A stretch of DNA of 64,000 bases from Winogradskyella ursingii. GTDB lineage: Bacteria > Bacteroidota > Bacteroidia > Flavobacteriales > Flavobacteriaceae. The DNA lies in the NCBI RefSeq assembly GCF_013403975.1, contig NZ_JABFDH010000003.1, positions 434,001 to 498,000 on the forward strand, written 5' to 3'. Positions within the stretch are counted from its first letter, which is position 1, and every line of letters starts with the position of its first letter. Below are positions 54,586 to 63,101 of this stretch, one piece after another. The position numbers and the translations under genes were made by a program. The notes beneath the pieces are model-generated. The model was not told the DNA's origin. It ran no database searches and was given only the letters and a program-made list of their open reading frames with translations.

Positions 54586-56121
54586 ATGCTAAAACTTAAA
54601 GAACCGCTTAATCTTCAAGCTTTTTACCGAATTATTTTTGATAATGAATCTTTGGAAATAGATGGTTCTACATTGGAGAGAGTTGAAAAGAGCTTCGAAT
54701 TTTTAAAAGCCTTTTCTGAAAAGAAAATTATATATGGTGTCAACACAGGTTTTGGACCTATGGCGCAATATAAAATTGAGGACTCGCAACGTATTCAACT
54801 TCAGTATAATCTAATTCGAAGTCATGCTTCGGGTACGGGAAATGAAATTCCGCCAAAGTACGTTAAAGCTGCTATGTTAGCTCGATTGAACACATTATCA
54901 CTTGGGAATTCTGGTGTTCATAAGTCGGTTATAGAAGTGATGACGACGCTCATTAATAAGAATATCACTCCAATTATTTACGAACACGGAGGTGTTGGTG
55001 CCAGTGGAGACTTGGTCCAATTGGCACATTTGGCACTCGTGTTAATCGGTGAAGGTGAAGTAAATTATAATGGTGAAAGACAGCTAACCCAAAACATATT
55101 TAAAAGAGAAAACATAAAGCCTATAAATGTTGAATTAAGAGAAGGTTTAGCATTAATGAATGGCACGTCTGTAATGACAGGCATTGGCATTGTCAACACG
55201 ATTTATACAAGACGATTGTTGAATTGGATGATTTCCGCATCTTCAGCTATAAATGAAATAGTAAAGGCTTATGACGACCATTTGTCTTATGAACTCAATC
55301 ATTCAAAAAAGCACAAAGGTCAACAAGAAATTGCAAAGTTGATGCGTGAACAACTGAAAGATAGTGAGTTGGTTAGAAAGCGTGAGCATCATCTATATAC
55401 AGATACAAAGGATATCTCGGTTTTTGAAGATAAAGTACAAGAATACTATTCGCTACGTTGTGTTCCACAGATTTTAGGACCAGTTCTGGATACGCTGAAT
55501 ACGGTTGAAACAATTCTTTTTGAAGAGGTAAATTCTGCAAATGATAATCCAATCGTAGATGTTGAAAGTGAACATGTGTATCACGGTGGAAATTTTCACG
55601 GAGATTATGTGTCCTTAGAAATGGACAAATTAAAATTAGTGGTCACCAAAATGAGCATGCTTGCAGAACGACAATTAAATTATTTGTTAAACCCAAGGCT
55701 TAACGATATTTTACCACCATTTGTAAATCTCGGAACTTTAGGATTAAACTTTGGTATGCAAGGCACTCAATTTACTGCAACGTCCACAACTGCTGAAAAC
55801 CAGATGTTATCCAACCCAATGTACGTACATAGCATACCCAACAATAATGATAATCAGGATATTGTGAGTATGGGAACCAATGCAGCTTTGATTACAAAAA
55901 AGGTTGTTGAAAATGCTTTTGAAGTGCTTGCAATTGAACTTATCACCATTGTTCAAGCCATTGAATATCTCGAGGTTAAAGATGAAGTATCCACTACTAC
56001 TAGAAAAATGTTCAATGAAATTCGAGAAATAGTCCCTGTTTTTAAACAAGACGTTGCTATGTATCCTTATGTAAAAAAGGTAAAGGATTTTATTTTCAAT
56101 AACGAAATTTCAAGTAAATAA
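54586..56121 (+). CDS. Tyrosine ammonia-lyase of the flexirubin/aryl-polyene pathway
   Basis: A 511-residue aromatic amino acid lyase. The ASG triad (139-141, in GGVGASGDLVQLAHLAL) forms the cofactor. It resembles, from memory, the characterised tyrosine ammonia-lyase of Flavobacterium johnsoniae strongly throughout (YGVNTGFGPMAQY 50-62, LIRSHASGTG 76-85, YHGGNFHGDYVSLEMDKLK). It turns tyrosine into 4-coumarate, the starter for the polyene. It differs from the hutH product at 25200, which has VMSHACGTG and IPQVHGA. The stop overlaps the FabG-type gene start by one base (TAATG). Confidence 0.85.
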   Translation: MLKLKEPLNLQAFYRIIFDNESLEIDGSTLERVEKSFEFLKAFSEKKIIYGVNTGFGPMAQYKIEDSQRIQLQYNLIRSHASGTGNEIPPKYVKAAMLARLNTLSLGNSGVHKSVIEVMTTLINKNITPIIYEHGGVGASGDLVQLAHLALVLIGEGEVNYNGERQLTQNIFKRENIKPINVELREGLALMNGTSVMTGIGIVNTIYTRRLLNWMISASSAINEIVKAYDDHLSYELNHSKKHKGQQEIAKLMREQLKDSELVRKREHHLYTDTKDISVFEDKVQEYYSLRCVPQILGPVLDTLNTVETILFEEVNSANDNPIVDVESEHVYHGGNFHGDYVSLEMDKLKLVVTKMSMLAERQLNYLLNPRLNDILPPFVNLGTLGLNFGMQGTQFTATSTTAENQMLSNPMYVHSIPNNNDNQDIVSMGTNAALITKKVVENAFEVLAIELITIVQAIEYLEVKDEVSTTTRKMFNEIREIVPVFKQDVAMYPYVKKVKDFIFNNEISSK

Positions 56122-56858
56122 TGCAACAAAAATATGCTTTAGTAACAGGTGGTTCGCGAGGAATAGGCAAAGCTATCGCCATTCAACTTGCCAAGGACTT
56201 AGATTATATAATTCTTATTAATTATAACAAAAATGAAACTGCTGCGCTCGAGACGCTTTCAGAAATCGAATCGTTTGGTGGCTCAGGTGAGATTATTCAA
56301 TTTGATGTTTCGGATTTAAATGATGTAAAGTCGAATCTAGATGCTTGGCAAGAAAAGAACGAAAATTCTATTATCGAAGTCCTCGTAAACAATGCAGGCA
56401 TTACCAAAGACGGTCTCTTTTTATGGATGAAACCAAAAGAATGGCATAATGTAATTAACACATCTTTAAATGGTTTTTATAACGTAACCAACCATCTATT
56501 AAAGGATATGCTGCTCAATAAATATGGACGCATTATTAACATGGTTTCTGTGTCTGGACTTAAAGGCACATCTGGCCAGACCAATTATGCCGCAGCAAAA
56601 GGTGCTGTAATCGCTGCTACAAAATCACTTTCACAAGAAATTGCCAAAAAGAATGTAACCGTAAATGCCGTTGCTCCTGGGTTTATAAAATCTGACATGA
56701 CTAAAGATTTGGACGAAAAAGAACTAAAAAAATTGATACCAGTTAATCGTTTTGGAGAAGCAGAAGAAGTTGCGCATTTGGTATCATTTTTGGCTTCTAA
56801 AAAATCATCTTATATTACTGGGGAAGTTATTAATATCAATGGCGGAATTTACTCATAA
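56121..56858 (+). CDS. FabG-type 3-oxoacyl-ACP reductase
   Basis: A 245-residue SDR. TGGSRGIGK (8-16), NNAGITKDG and the catalytic Ser-Tyr-Lys in VSVSGLKGTSGQTNYAAAKGAV (near 141-162) are all present. This is the FabG class that reduces the beta-keto group in each polyene extension cycle (the ApeQ-like step). It is translated with overlap from the ammonia-lyase gene and is followed by the acyltransferase after 18 bases. Confidence 0.88.
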   Translation: MQQKYALVTGGSRGIGKAIAIQLAKDLDYIILINYNKNETAALETLSEIESFGGSGEIIQFDVSDLNDVKSNLDAWQEKNENSIIEVLVNNAGITKDGLFLWMKPKEWHNVINTSLNGFYNVTNHLLKDMLLNKYGRIINMVSVSGLKGTSGQTNYAAAKGAVIAATKSLSQEIAKKNVTVNAVAPGFIKSDMTKDLDEKELKKLIPVNRFGEAEEVAHLVSFLASKKSSYITGEVININGGIYS

Positions 56859-56876
56859 TAAAGATTAGACATAAGA

Positions 56877-57758
56877 ATGGCAGCAGAATGGGATGGAAAA
56901 TCTAGAGGTACCGTTTTTGGATTTAAGGTTTTTATATTTTTTATAAAGAATTTTGGCATTAACGCGGCCTATACCTTAATGCACTTGCCTGTTCCGTATT
57001 TCTGTTTATTTGCACGTAAAAATGTACGTGGATTGAGTTATTATTTCAGAAAACGTCTTAATTATTCTTGGTTAAAAAGTTCCATTAGCATCTATAAGAC
57101 CTATTATCTTTTTGGACAAACCTTAATCGACAAGGTTGCTATATCCGCTGGCCTCAGGAAAGATTACACATTCGAATTTGATGGTGAACAATTACTTCAA
57201 GAAGCACTAAAATTAAAAAAAGGCGGTATATTAATTAGCGCACACGTTGGCAACTTTGAACTGGCGCAATATTTCTTTAAAGAACGACTTTTGGGTGCAT
57301 CAATAAGCATAGTGATTACAGATCAAGACCATCAAGATATCAAAGAATATTTGGACCAATTTTTGAAAAGAGACCAAATGCATTTTATTATCGTGAAAGA
57401 CGATTTTTCGCATATTTTTGAAATCTACAAAGCGTTATCCGAAAACAGAATTATCTGTATTGCAGGCGACCGATATTTGCCAAACACAAAATGCATGGAG
57501 GAAGAATTGCTGGGAAAAACGGCTAAATTTCCACTTGGACCATTTTATCTAGGAAGCCGACTCGATGTGCCAGTACTATTTGTTTACGTGATGCGCGAAC
57601 CTAAAAAACATTACCATCTCTATGCTCGTCGTGTAGTTTTCAAGAAAAGGGACGCACAGGATTTACTTAAAAAATATACAGAAAATGTAGAGCGTGTTTT
57701 ATCAAAATACCCGTTACAATGGTTTAATTTTTACGACTTTTGGGAAGACAGAAAATGA
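56877..57758 (+). CDS. LpxL/HtrB-family acyltransferase
   Basis: A 293-residue lysophospholipid-type acyltransferase. ISAHVGNFELAQY (near 121-133) holds the HxxxxE catalytic motif, and GDRYLP, GPFYLGSRLDVPVLF and LQWFNFYDFW follow in the usual order. An N-terminal hydrophobic region (about 15-40) would anchor it on the membrane. It probably attaches the polyene acyl chain to a lipid or other acceptor. Its stop overlaps the dehydratase start (ATGA). Confidence 0.83.
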   Translation: MAAEWDGKSRGTVFGFKVFIFFIKNFGINAAYTLMHLPVPYFCLFARKNVRGLSYYFRKRLNYSWLKSSISIYKTYYLFGQTLIDKVAISAGLRKDYTFEFDGEQLLQEALKLKKGGILISAHVGNFELAQYFFKERLLGASISIVITDQDHQDIKEYLDQFLKRDQMHFIIVKDDFSHIFEIYKALSENRIICIAGDRYLPNTKCMEEELLGKTAKFPLGPFYLGSRLDVPVLFVYVMREPKKHYHLYARRVVFKKRDAQDLLKKYTENVERVLSKYPLQWFNFYDFWEDRK

Positions 57759-58207
57759 TAAATAACGACAATAAATTAGATCAACCTATTACCGACTTAG
57801 CAGTAATCAAACAATTTCTGCCACATCGCGAACCAATGATTATGGTTGATGGATTACTTTTTTATAATGAAAAAAAAGCAATTTCAACATTTACAATTCT
57901 GAAAGAAAATTTATTTATAGAAAATGGTTATTTTGCTGAAACTGGGCTGATAGAGCACATGGCTCAAACAGCCGCGTTGCATGTGGGTTATAAAAACTAT
58001 TCTGAAAAAAAACCAGTAAAAGAAGGGTTTATAGGAGCCATTAAATCTTGTGAAATTGTCGAATTACCACAACTAAATATAACCATTAAAACAGAAGTTG
58101 AAATCACATATGAGATTGCAGCAATGACCATGGTCAAATTAAAATCTATGATAGATGAAAAAATAATTGCTACGGCAGAAATGAGTACGGTTTTAAAAGA
58201 AGAATAA
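57755..58207 (+). CDS. FabZ/FabA-like 3-hydroxyacyl-ACP dehydratase (ApeP/ApeI type)
   Basis: A 150-residue hotdog protein. The ATG at 57755 overlaps the upstream stop (ATGA); a GTG or TTG a few codons earlier is less likely. LPHREPMIMVDGLLFY (with the His of the FabZ-type LPHR motif) and FAETGLIEHMAQTAALHVGY (with the Glu/His pair of the helix) are seen. It dehydrates the 3-hydroxyacyl intermediate to the polyene double bond. Confidence 0.84.
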   Translation: MINNDNKLDQPITDLAVIKQFLPHREPMIMVDGLLFYNEKKAISTFTILKENLFIENGYFAETGLIEHMAQTAALHVGYKNYSEKKPVKEGFIGAIKSCEIVELPQLNITIKTEVEITYEIAAMTMVKLKSMIDEKIIATAEMSTVLKEE

Positions 58208-58265
58208 TGGATAGTTGGCATAGTCTTAATATTGATATACTGAAAAACTTAAAATTAATTCATAC

Positions 58266-58339
58266 TGTCAGGTTGAGCGCAGTCGAAACCTATCTAAAAT
58301 CTATGTCGCAAAGACCTTTCGACTGCGCTCAAGGTGACA
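58266..58339. repeat. Palindromic element in the pigment operon
   Basis: A 74-bp inverted repeat: left arm TGTCAGGTTGAGCGCAGTCG (58266-58285) and right arm whose reverse complement is TGTCACCTTGAGCGCAGTCG. The arms match at 17 of the first 20 positions with further pairing. The core GAGCGCAGTCGAAA is, from memory, a common dispersed element in Bacteroidota. It sits in the 170-base gap between the dehydratase and thioesterase genes of one operon. Confidence 0.92.
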
Positions 58340-58377
58340 ATAATTACTGTCTTTAATAAAAGTATATAAAACCTGAA

Positions 58378-58815
58378 ATGACTCAAAAAAACGAAAGCTT
58401 GACCATAGAACATACCATTAGAGTACGGTTTAATGAAACCGATGCTTTGGGTATTGTCTGGCACGGAAATTACCTCAAATATTTTGAAGATGGTAGAGAA
58501 GCTTTTGGAAGACACTTTGGGATTTCATATTTAGAAGCTAAGAAAAACGGTTATGCCACACCAATTGTAAAAACCACAACAGACCACAAATTACCACTAA
58601 AGTATGGAGACGTAGCTACGGTTGAAACAACTTTCGTTAATTCTAGAGCCGCGAAAATGACATTTCAATATAAAATCAAAAATGAAGCTGGTGATGTGGT
58701 TTGCACTGGAGAGACCATTCAAGTTTTTACAGATTTAAAAACAGAAACGATGCTATTTGTCATTCCAGAATTTTTTGAAAATTGGAAAAAACAACACGGT
58801 ATATTGAATGAGTAA
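58378..58815 (+). CDS. Acyl-CoA/ACP thioesterase (YbgC/4HBT hotdog)
   Basis: A 145-residue hotdog protein. VRFNETDALGIVWHGNYLKYFEDGREA (near 16-42) has the catalytic Asp of the 4-hydroxybenzoyl-CoA thioesterase family. It could release the finished polyene acid or clear stalled chains from the ACP, as ApeK-like thioesterases are thought to do. Its stop overlaps the ketosynthase start (58808) by 8 bases. Confidence 0.85.
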   Translation: MTQKNESLTIEHTIRVRFNETDALGIVWHGNYLKYFEDGREAFGRHFGISYLEAKKNGYATPIVKTTTDHKLPLKYGDVATVETTFVNSRAAKMTFQYKIKNEAGDVVCTGETIQVFTDLKTETMLFVIPEFFENWKKQHGILNE

Positions 58816-59956
58816 AGTGTTTGTTACATATAATTCAATAATATCGCCATTGGGTTTCGACAGTGAAATGGTAGCAAGAAACATTAAAAATAAAGTTTCC
58901 GGAATCTCATTGGTTGAAGATAAAAATCGCTTTCATAAACCATTTTATGGCTCAGTTATCAATCAAGACTTACTTAATTCACATTTTAGAAAACTCAACA
59001 ATTCTGAAGATTACACCACTTTAGAGAAGATGATGCTCTTATGTTTGAATGATGTAATTACAAATTCAGGAATAAAAATCGACGAATCTGTTGGTCTAAT
59101 CATTTCAACCACAAAAGGAAATATTGATGCACTTGACGATGAAAATCCATTCCCAAAATCCCACGCTTACCTTTCGAGATTAGGGCAAGTTTTAAAAGAC
59201 TATTTTTCATTTCAATCGCAACCTACAATCTTATCAAACGCATGTGTATCTGGACTTTTGGCAGTCGCAACAGCAAAAAAATTCATTGAGGAAGGTCTTT
59301 ACAAAAGCGTATTGATTGTTAGCGGAGATTTAGTTTCAAAATTTGTACTATCGGGTTTCAATGCCTTTCAAGCCATGAGCAATGCACCATGCAAGCCGTA
59401 CAGCAAAGACCGAAATGGGATTAATTTGGGTGAAGCCATCGCATCGGTTTTGGTCACTTCAAATGAAAAATTTTTGAATGAAACTACTGTTGAAATTCTC
59501 GGAGAAGCCACTTGCAACGATGCCAATCATATTTCTGGACCATCAAGAACTGGTGAAGGTTTGTATCGAAGTGTAAAAACAGCTATACAGGAAGCAGAAA
59601 TTGAAGCAAACAATATCAATTATATTTCAGCACATGGTACAGCAACGATTTTTAATGACGAAATGGAAGCCATTGCCTTTCACAGATTAGGCTTAACACA
59701 TACACCGCTCAATAGTTTAAAAGGTTATTTTGGTCATACATTGGGCTCATCTGCACTGGTTGAAACTATTGTAGGAATGCATTCCTTAAACCAAAATATA
59801 TTATTTACATCCAAGGGTTTTACTACTTTAGGTGTATCCAAACCGTTACAGATTATAGAACAAATCGAAAAAAAGGATTTAAACATTTTTCTGAAAACCG
59901 CATCAGGATTTGGTGGCTGCAATACCGCAATGTTGTTTAAAAAAGTGGCTAATTAA
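58808..59956 (+). CDS. Beta-ketoacyl-ACP synthase (first ketosynthase)
   Basis: A 382-residue condensing enzyme. The catalytic Cys is in LSNACVSGLLAVATA, the first His in ISAHGTATIFNDE and the second in GYFGHTLGSSALVE, so the Cys-His-His triad is intact. It extends the aryl starter or the growing polyene. The other complete ketosynthase is at 61878. The methyltransferase gene starts 10 bases downstream of its stop. Confidence 0.88.
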   Translation: MSKVFVTYNSIISPLGFDSEMVARNIKNKVSGISLVEDKNRFHKPFYGSVINQDLLNSHFRKLNNSEDYTTLEKMMLLCLNDVITNSGIKIDESVGLIISTTKGNIDALDDENPFPKSHAYLSRLGQVLKDYFSFQSQPTILSNACVSGLLAVATAKKFIEEGLYKSVLIVSGDLVSKFVLSGFNAFQAMSNAPCKPYSKDRNGINLGEAIASVLVTSNEKFLNETTVEILGEATCNDANHISGPSRTGEGLYRSVKTAIQEAEIEANNINYISAHGTATIFNDEMEAIAFHRLGLTHTPLNSLKGYFGHTLGSSALVETIVGMHSLNQNILFTSKGFTTLGVSKPLQIIEQIEKKDLNIFLKTASGFGGCNTAMLFKKVAN

Positions 59957-59966
59957 TAGAAAATAT

Positions 59967-61031
59967 ATGTCGAAAAAAGAAATGAGAGCAATCGATGCTT
60001 TAGAGGAAGCCCAGAAAATAGCTTTTGCGCCATTTGTGTTTCAGGCTACGGTTTGTTTGAGGCAAATGGGAATATTGGATTTTATATTTGAAAGTCGAGA
60101 TAATGGCGAAACCACAATCGATAACATAGCCAAAGCACTGAAAATAGATGCTTACGGCATTGGCGTTTTATTGGAGATTGCCGAAAGTTCAAATATTGTT
60201 AGGAAATATTCAAACAATAATTATGAATTGACAAAAACAGGCTATTTTCTTAATTATAATCAAACCGTTGATGTAAACATAAATTTTACCAACGATGTCT
60301 GTTACGAAGGCTTATTTTATCTCAATGAAGCGATTAAAAACAAAAAGCCATCAGGTTTAAAAGTATTTGGCGAATGGGAAACCATTTACGAAGGGCTATC
60401 TCAATTAGCGCCAAACGTACAAAAATCGTGGTTTGAGTTTGACCACCATTATTCAGATGGCATATTTGAAGATGCTCTAAAACGCGTTTTCAAAAATAAC
60501 CCGAAAACCATTTTTGATATTGGAGGCAATACCGGAAAGTTCGCATTACAATGTTTAAATTATGATGAAAATGTAAAAATTGAAATCTTTGATTTGCCTG
60601 GTCAACTTAAAAAAGCTTTAGAAAACATTGAAGTAAAAAGATTTAAAGAAAGAGTTTCTGGACACGAAATTAATTGGCTCAAACCCAATCCTTCCCTTCC
60701 AACTGGTGCCGACCTAATTTGGATGTCTCAATTTTTGGATTGTTTTTCAGAGGATGAAATAGCAACTATTTTAAAAACTTGTGTTTCAGCAATGGATAAT
60801 GAAACCGAAATGATTATCATCGAAACATTTACGGATAGACAAAAACACGATAATGCGCGCTTTTCCTTAGAAGCAACATCATTATATTTTACAGCGCTAG
60901 CAAATGGAAATAGCAAGATGTACTCAGCTTCGGTTTTTGAAAAATTGATTTTGGAAGCTGGACTTTCAATTACTGAAGACAACAAACTTGGTGATTACCA
61001 TACGATGTTGGTTTGCAAGAAAAACAGTTAA
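59967..61031 (+). CDS. COMT-like SAM-dependent methyltransferase
   Basis: A 354-residue class I methyltransferase starting at the ATG at 59967; earlier starts lie in the ketosynthase gene. It has an N-terminal winged-helix dimerisation part (about 1-100, LDFIFESRDN and LTKTGYFL) and the cofactor motif TIFDIGGNTGKFALQ, with FDLPGQLKKALE for adenine recognition. This is the architecture of plant-type O-methyltransferases and of aryl-polyene methyltransferases. It may methylate the aromatic ring (C or O). Confidence 0.8.
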   Translation: MSKKEMRAIDALEEAQKIAFAPFVFQATVCLRQMGILDFIFESRDNGETTIDNIAKALKIDAYGIGVLLEIAESSNIVRKYSNNNYELTKTGYFLNYNQTVDVNINFTNDVCYEGLFYLNEAIKNKKPSGLKVFGEWETIYEGLSQLAPNVQKSWFEFDHHYSDGIFEDALKRVFKNNPKTIFDIGGNTGKFALQCLNYDENVKIEIFDLPGQLKKALENIEVKRFKERVSGHEINWLKPNPSLPTGADLIWMSQFLDCFSEDEIATILKTCVSAMDNETEMIIIETFTDRQKHDNARFSLEATSLYFTALANGNSKMYSASVFEKLILEAGLSITEDNKLGDYHTMLVCKKNS

Positions 61032-61034
61032 TAT

Positions 61035-61646
61035 TTGACTTCAAAATTTCACATATCATCCTATTGCCATTTTAAAAACGGAATGATTTCACTAAATGGA
61101 AATACTCTTTTTGAAAATAAATCTGAAGAGTTTTCAACTTTAATTAAATCGGCTTACAAAGATCTGGACATCAACTATCCGAAGTTTTTTAAAATGGATA
61201 ATCTAAGCAAATTGGCTTTTATTTGTGCAGATATTTTGATCAATAATTCAGCTAAAAATGAATCGAATATCGCCATTGTTTTGTCTAATAGAGCATCGAG
61301 TTTAGATACAGACAGAACGTTTCAAAAATCCATTTCAGATATTGAAAATCACTACCCAAGTCCGTCCATTTTTGTGTACACACTTCCCAACATTTGTATT
61401 GGCGAAATAAGTATCAAACATCAACTTTATTCTGAGAATAGTTTTTTTATCTTTGACGCGTTTAGTCCTAAGGAATTATGGGTTTATGCAGAAAACCTAC
61501 TGAAAACAAATAAGGCTGAAAAAGTATTATGCGGATGGGTAGATTTTGATGAAAACGATTACGAAGCTTTTTTGTACATCGTTGAAAATGAAGGACAAAT
61601 CCACCACACCATTAATGAAATTGATAGATTATACCACACCCAATGA
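61035..61646 (+). CDS. Short ketosynthase-like (chain-length-factor type) protein
   Basis: A 203-residue protein with the N-terminal half of a beta-ketoacyl synthase fold (ketoacyl-synt_2-like) and no recognisable catalytic Cys or His motif. IAIVLSNRASSLDTDR and PSIFVYTLPNICIGEISIKH are the core segments, matching the chain-length-factor-like subunits of aryl-polyene clusters. It is expected to pair with a full ketosynthase. The TTG start is needed for the N-terminal strand; ATG at 61083 would truncate it. Its stop overlaps the ACP start by 4 bases. Confidence 0.7.
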   Translation: MTSKFHISSYCHFKNGMISLNGNTLFENKSEEFSTLIKSAYKDLDINYPKFFKMDNLSKLAFICADILINNSAKNESNIAIVLSNRASSLDTDRTFQKSISDIENHYPSPSIFVYTLPNICIGEISIKHQLYSENSFFIFDAFSPKELWVYAENLLKTNKAEKVLCGWVDFDENDYEAFLYIVENEGQIHHTINEIDRLYHTQ

Positions 61647-61900
61647 ACGAACTAAAACTAGAACTCAAAGAAAAAATAATAGAACAGCTTAACCTCGAAG
61701 AATTTACTGTAACTGATATCGATGATGACGATGCGCTTTTTGGAGATGGTTTGGGCTTGGATTCTATTGATGCGCTTGAGCTTATCGTTATGCTGGATAA
61801 AGATTACGGCATTCAACTTACTGATCCTAAAGAAGGTAAAGAGGTTTTTCAATCCATTACGGTTTTAGCAAATTACATTGCAGAACACAGAACAAAATAA
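61643..61900 (+). CDS. Acyl carrier protein
   Basis: An 85-residue acidic ACP. GLGLDSIDALEL (near 37-48) holds the serine that carries 4'-phosphopantetheine, within a four-helix pattern. It holds the growing aryl polyene. It overlaps the upstream gene (4 bases) and the following ketosynthase gene (23 bases). Confidence 0.93.
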   Translation: MNELKLELKEKIIEQLNLEEFTVTDIDDDDALFGDGLGLDSIDALELIVMLDKDYGIQLTDPKEGKEVFQSITVLANYIAEHRTK

Positions 61901-63101
61901 CAGTACATCTTGTCGCGTTGCCATTACAGGAATGGGAATCATTTCGGCAATTGGCAATTCTGTTGAAGAAAATTTAGCATCACTTTTAAAAGCTGAAACT
62001 GGAATTGGTTCCATTTCTCAAATTGAAACCATCCATTCTGAAAATATTAAAGTTGGAGAGGTCAAATTATTGAATGTCGAATTGCAATCCCATTTAAATC
62101 TTCCCAAAGACAACAATTTTACCAGAACATCACTATTGGGATTATACGCTGCAAAAGAAGCTGTAAAGAATGCTGAAATTGAAGATATAAAATCTCATAA
62201 AACAGGCTTAATTTCCGCAACAACTATTGGTGGAATGGATAAAACCGAGCAGCACCTCAAACAGTTTGAAACTGATGCAGCCGTCCAGAAATATATTAAC
62301 AGTCATCACGCAGGAGACAGCACCCAAAAAATAGCAGATGCGTTAGGCATTACCGATTTTGTAACTACGATAAGTACGGCTTGCTCCTCGGCAACCAACG
62401 CTATTATGCTTGGTACAAGATTGATAAAAGCTGGTCAGTTAGAACGTGTAATTGTTGGTGGTACAGATTCGCTTTCAAAATTTACCATCAACGGATTTAA
62501 AACTTTGATGTTACAGTCCGAAGAACTTTGCAAACCCTTTGATGCCAATAGAAACGGATTGAATTTAGGAGAGGCTGCAGCATATCTCGTTTTGGAAGCT
62601 GAGCCTATCGCTAAAAAAGAAAATAAAAGCATTCTAGGCTACGTATCAGGTTATGGCAATGCTAACGATGCCTTTCATCAAACCGCATCTTCGGATGATG
62701 GCGAAGGCGCTTATTTAGCGATGCAAAAAGCTTTAAAAATTTCAAATTTGGAAACTTCTAAAATTGATTATATCAACGCACACGGAACAGCAACACCAAA
62801 CAATGATTTATCCGAAAGTGTTGCCATTAAAAGAGTTTTCGACAACAACATTCCTGATTTTAGTTCCACAAAAGCGTTTACAGGTCATACGTTGGCTGCA
62901 GCAGGAGCGGTTGAAGCGGTCTTTTCGGTTTTGGCGCTTCAAGAGCAAAAGGTATTTCCAAACTTGAATTTTAAAACTGAAATTTCTGAGACCGGATTGA
63001 TTCCTACAACTAAGTTGAAACCTAAAAACATCAATCACGTTTTATCAAATTCCTTTGGTTTTGGAGGTAATTGTTCCACCATAATTCTTTCAAAAGAATG
63101 A
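61878..63101 (+). CDS. Beta-ketoacyl-ACP synthase (second ketosynthase)
   Basis: A 407-residue FabF-type enzyme with an intact triad: Cys in ISTACSSATNAIML, His in NAHGTATPNNDLSE and His in AFTGHTLAAAGAVEA. The start is TTG within the ACP gene, needed because VAITGMGIISAIGN follows closely. It overlaps the next gene by 4 bases (ATGA). It probably works with the ketosynthase-like proteins in the same operon. Confidence 0.88.
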   Translation: MQNTEQNNSTSCRVAITGMGIISAIGNSVEENLASLLKAETGIGSISQIETIHSENIKVGEVKLLNVELQSHLNLPKDNNFTRTSLLGLYAAKEAVKNAEIEDIKSHKTGLISATTIGGMDKTEQHLKQFETDAAVQKYINSHHAGDSTQKIADALGITDFVTTISTACSSATNAIMLGTRLIKAGQLERVIVGGTDSLSKFTINGFKTLMLQSEELCKPFDANRNGLNLGEAAAYLVLEAEPIAKKENKSILGYVSGYGNANDAFHQTASSDDGEGAYLAMQKALKISNLETSKIDYINAHGTATPNNDLSESVAIKRVFDNNIPDFSSTKAFTGHTLAAAGAVEAVFSVLALQEQKVFPNLNFKTEISETGLIPTTKLKPKNINHVLSNSFGFGGNCSTIILSKE

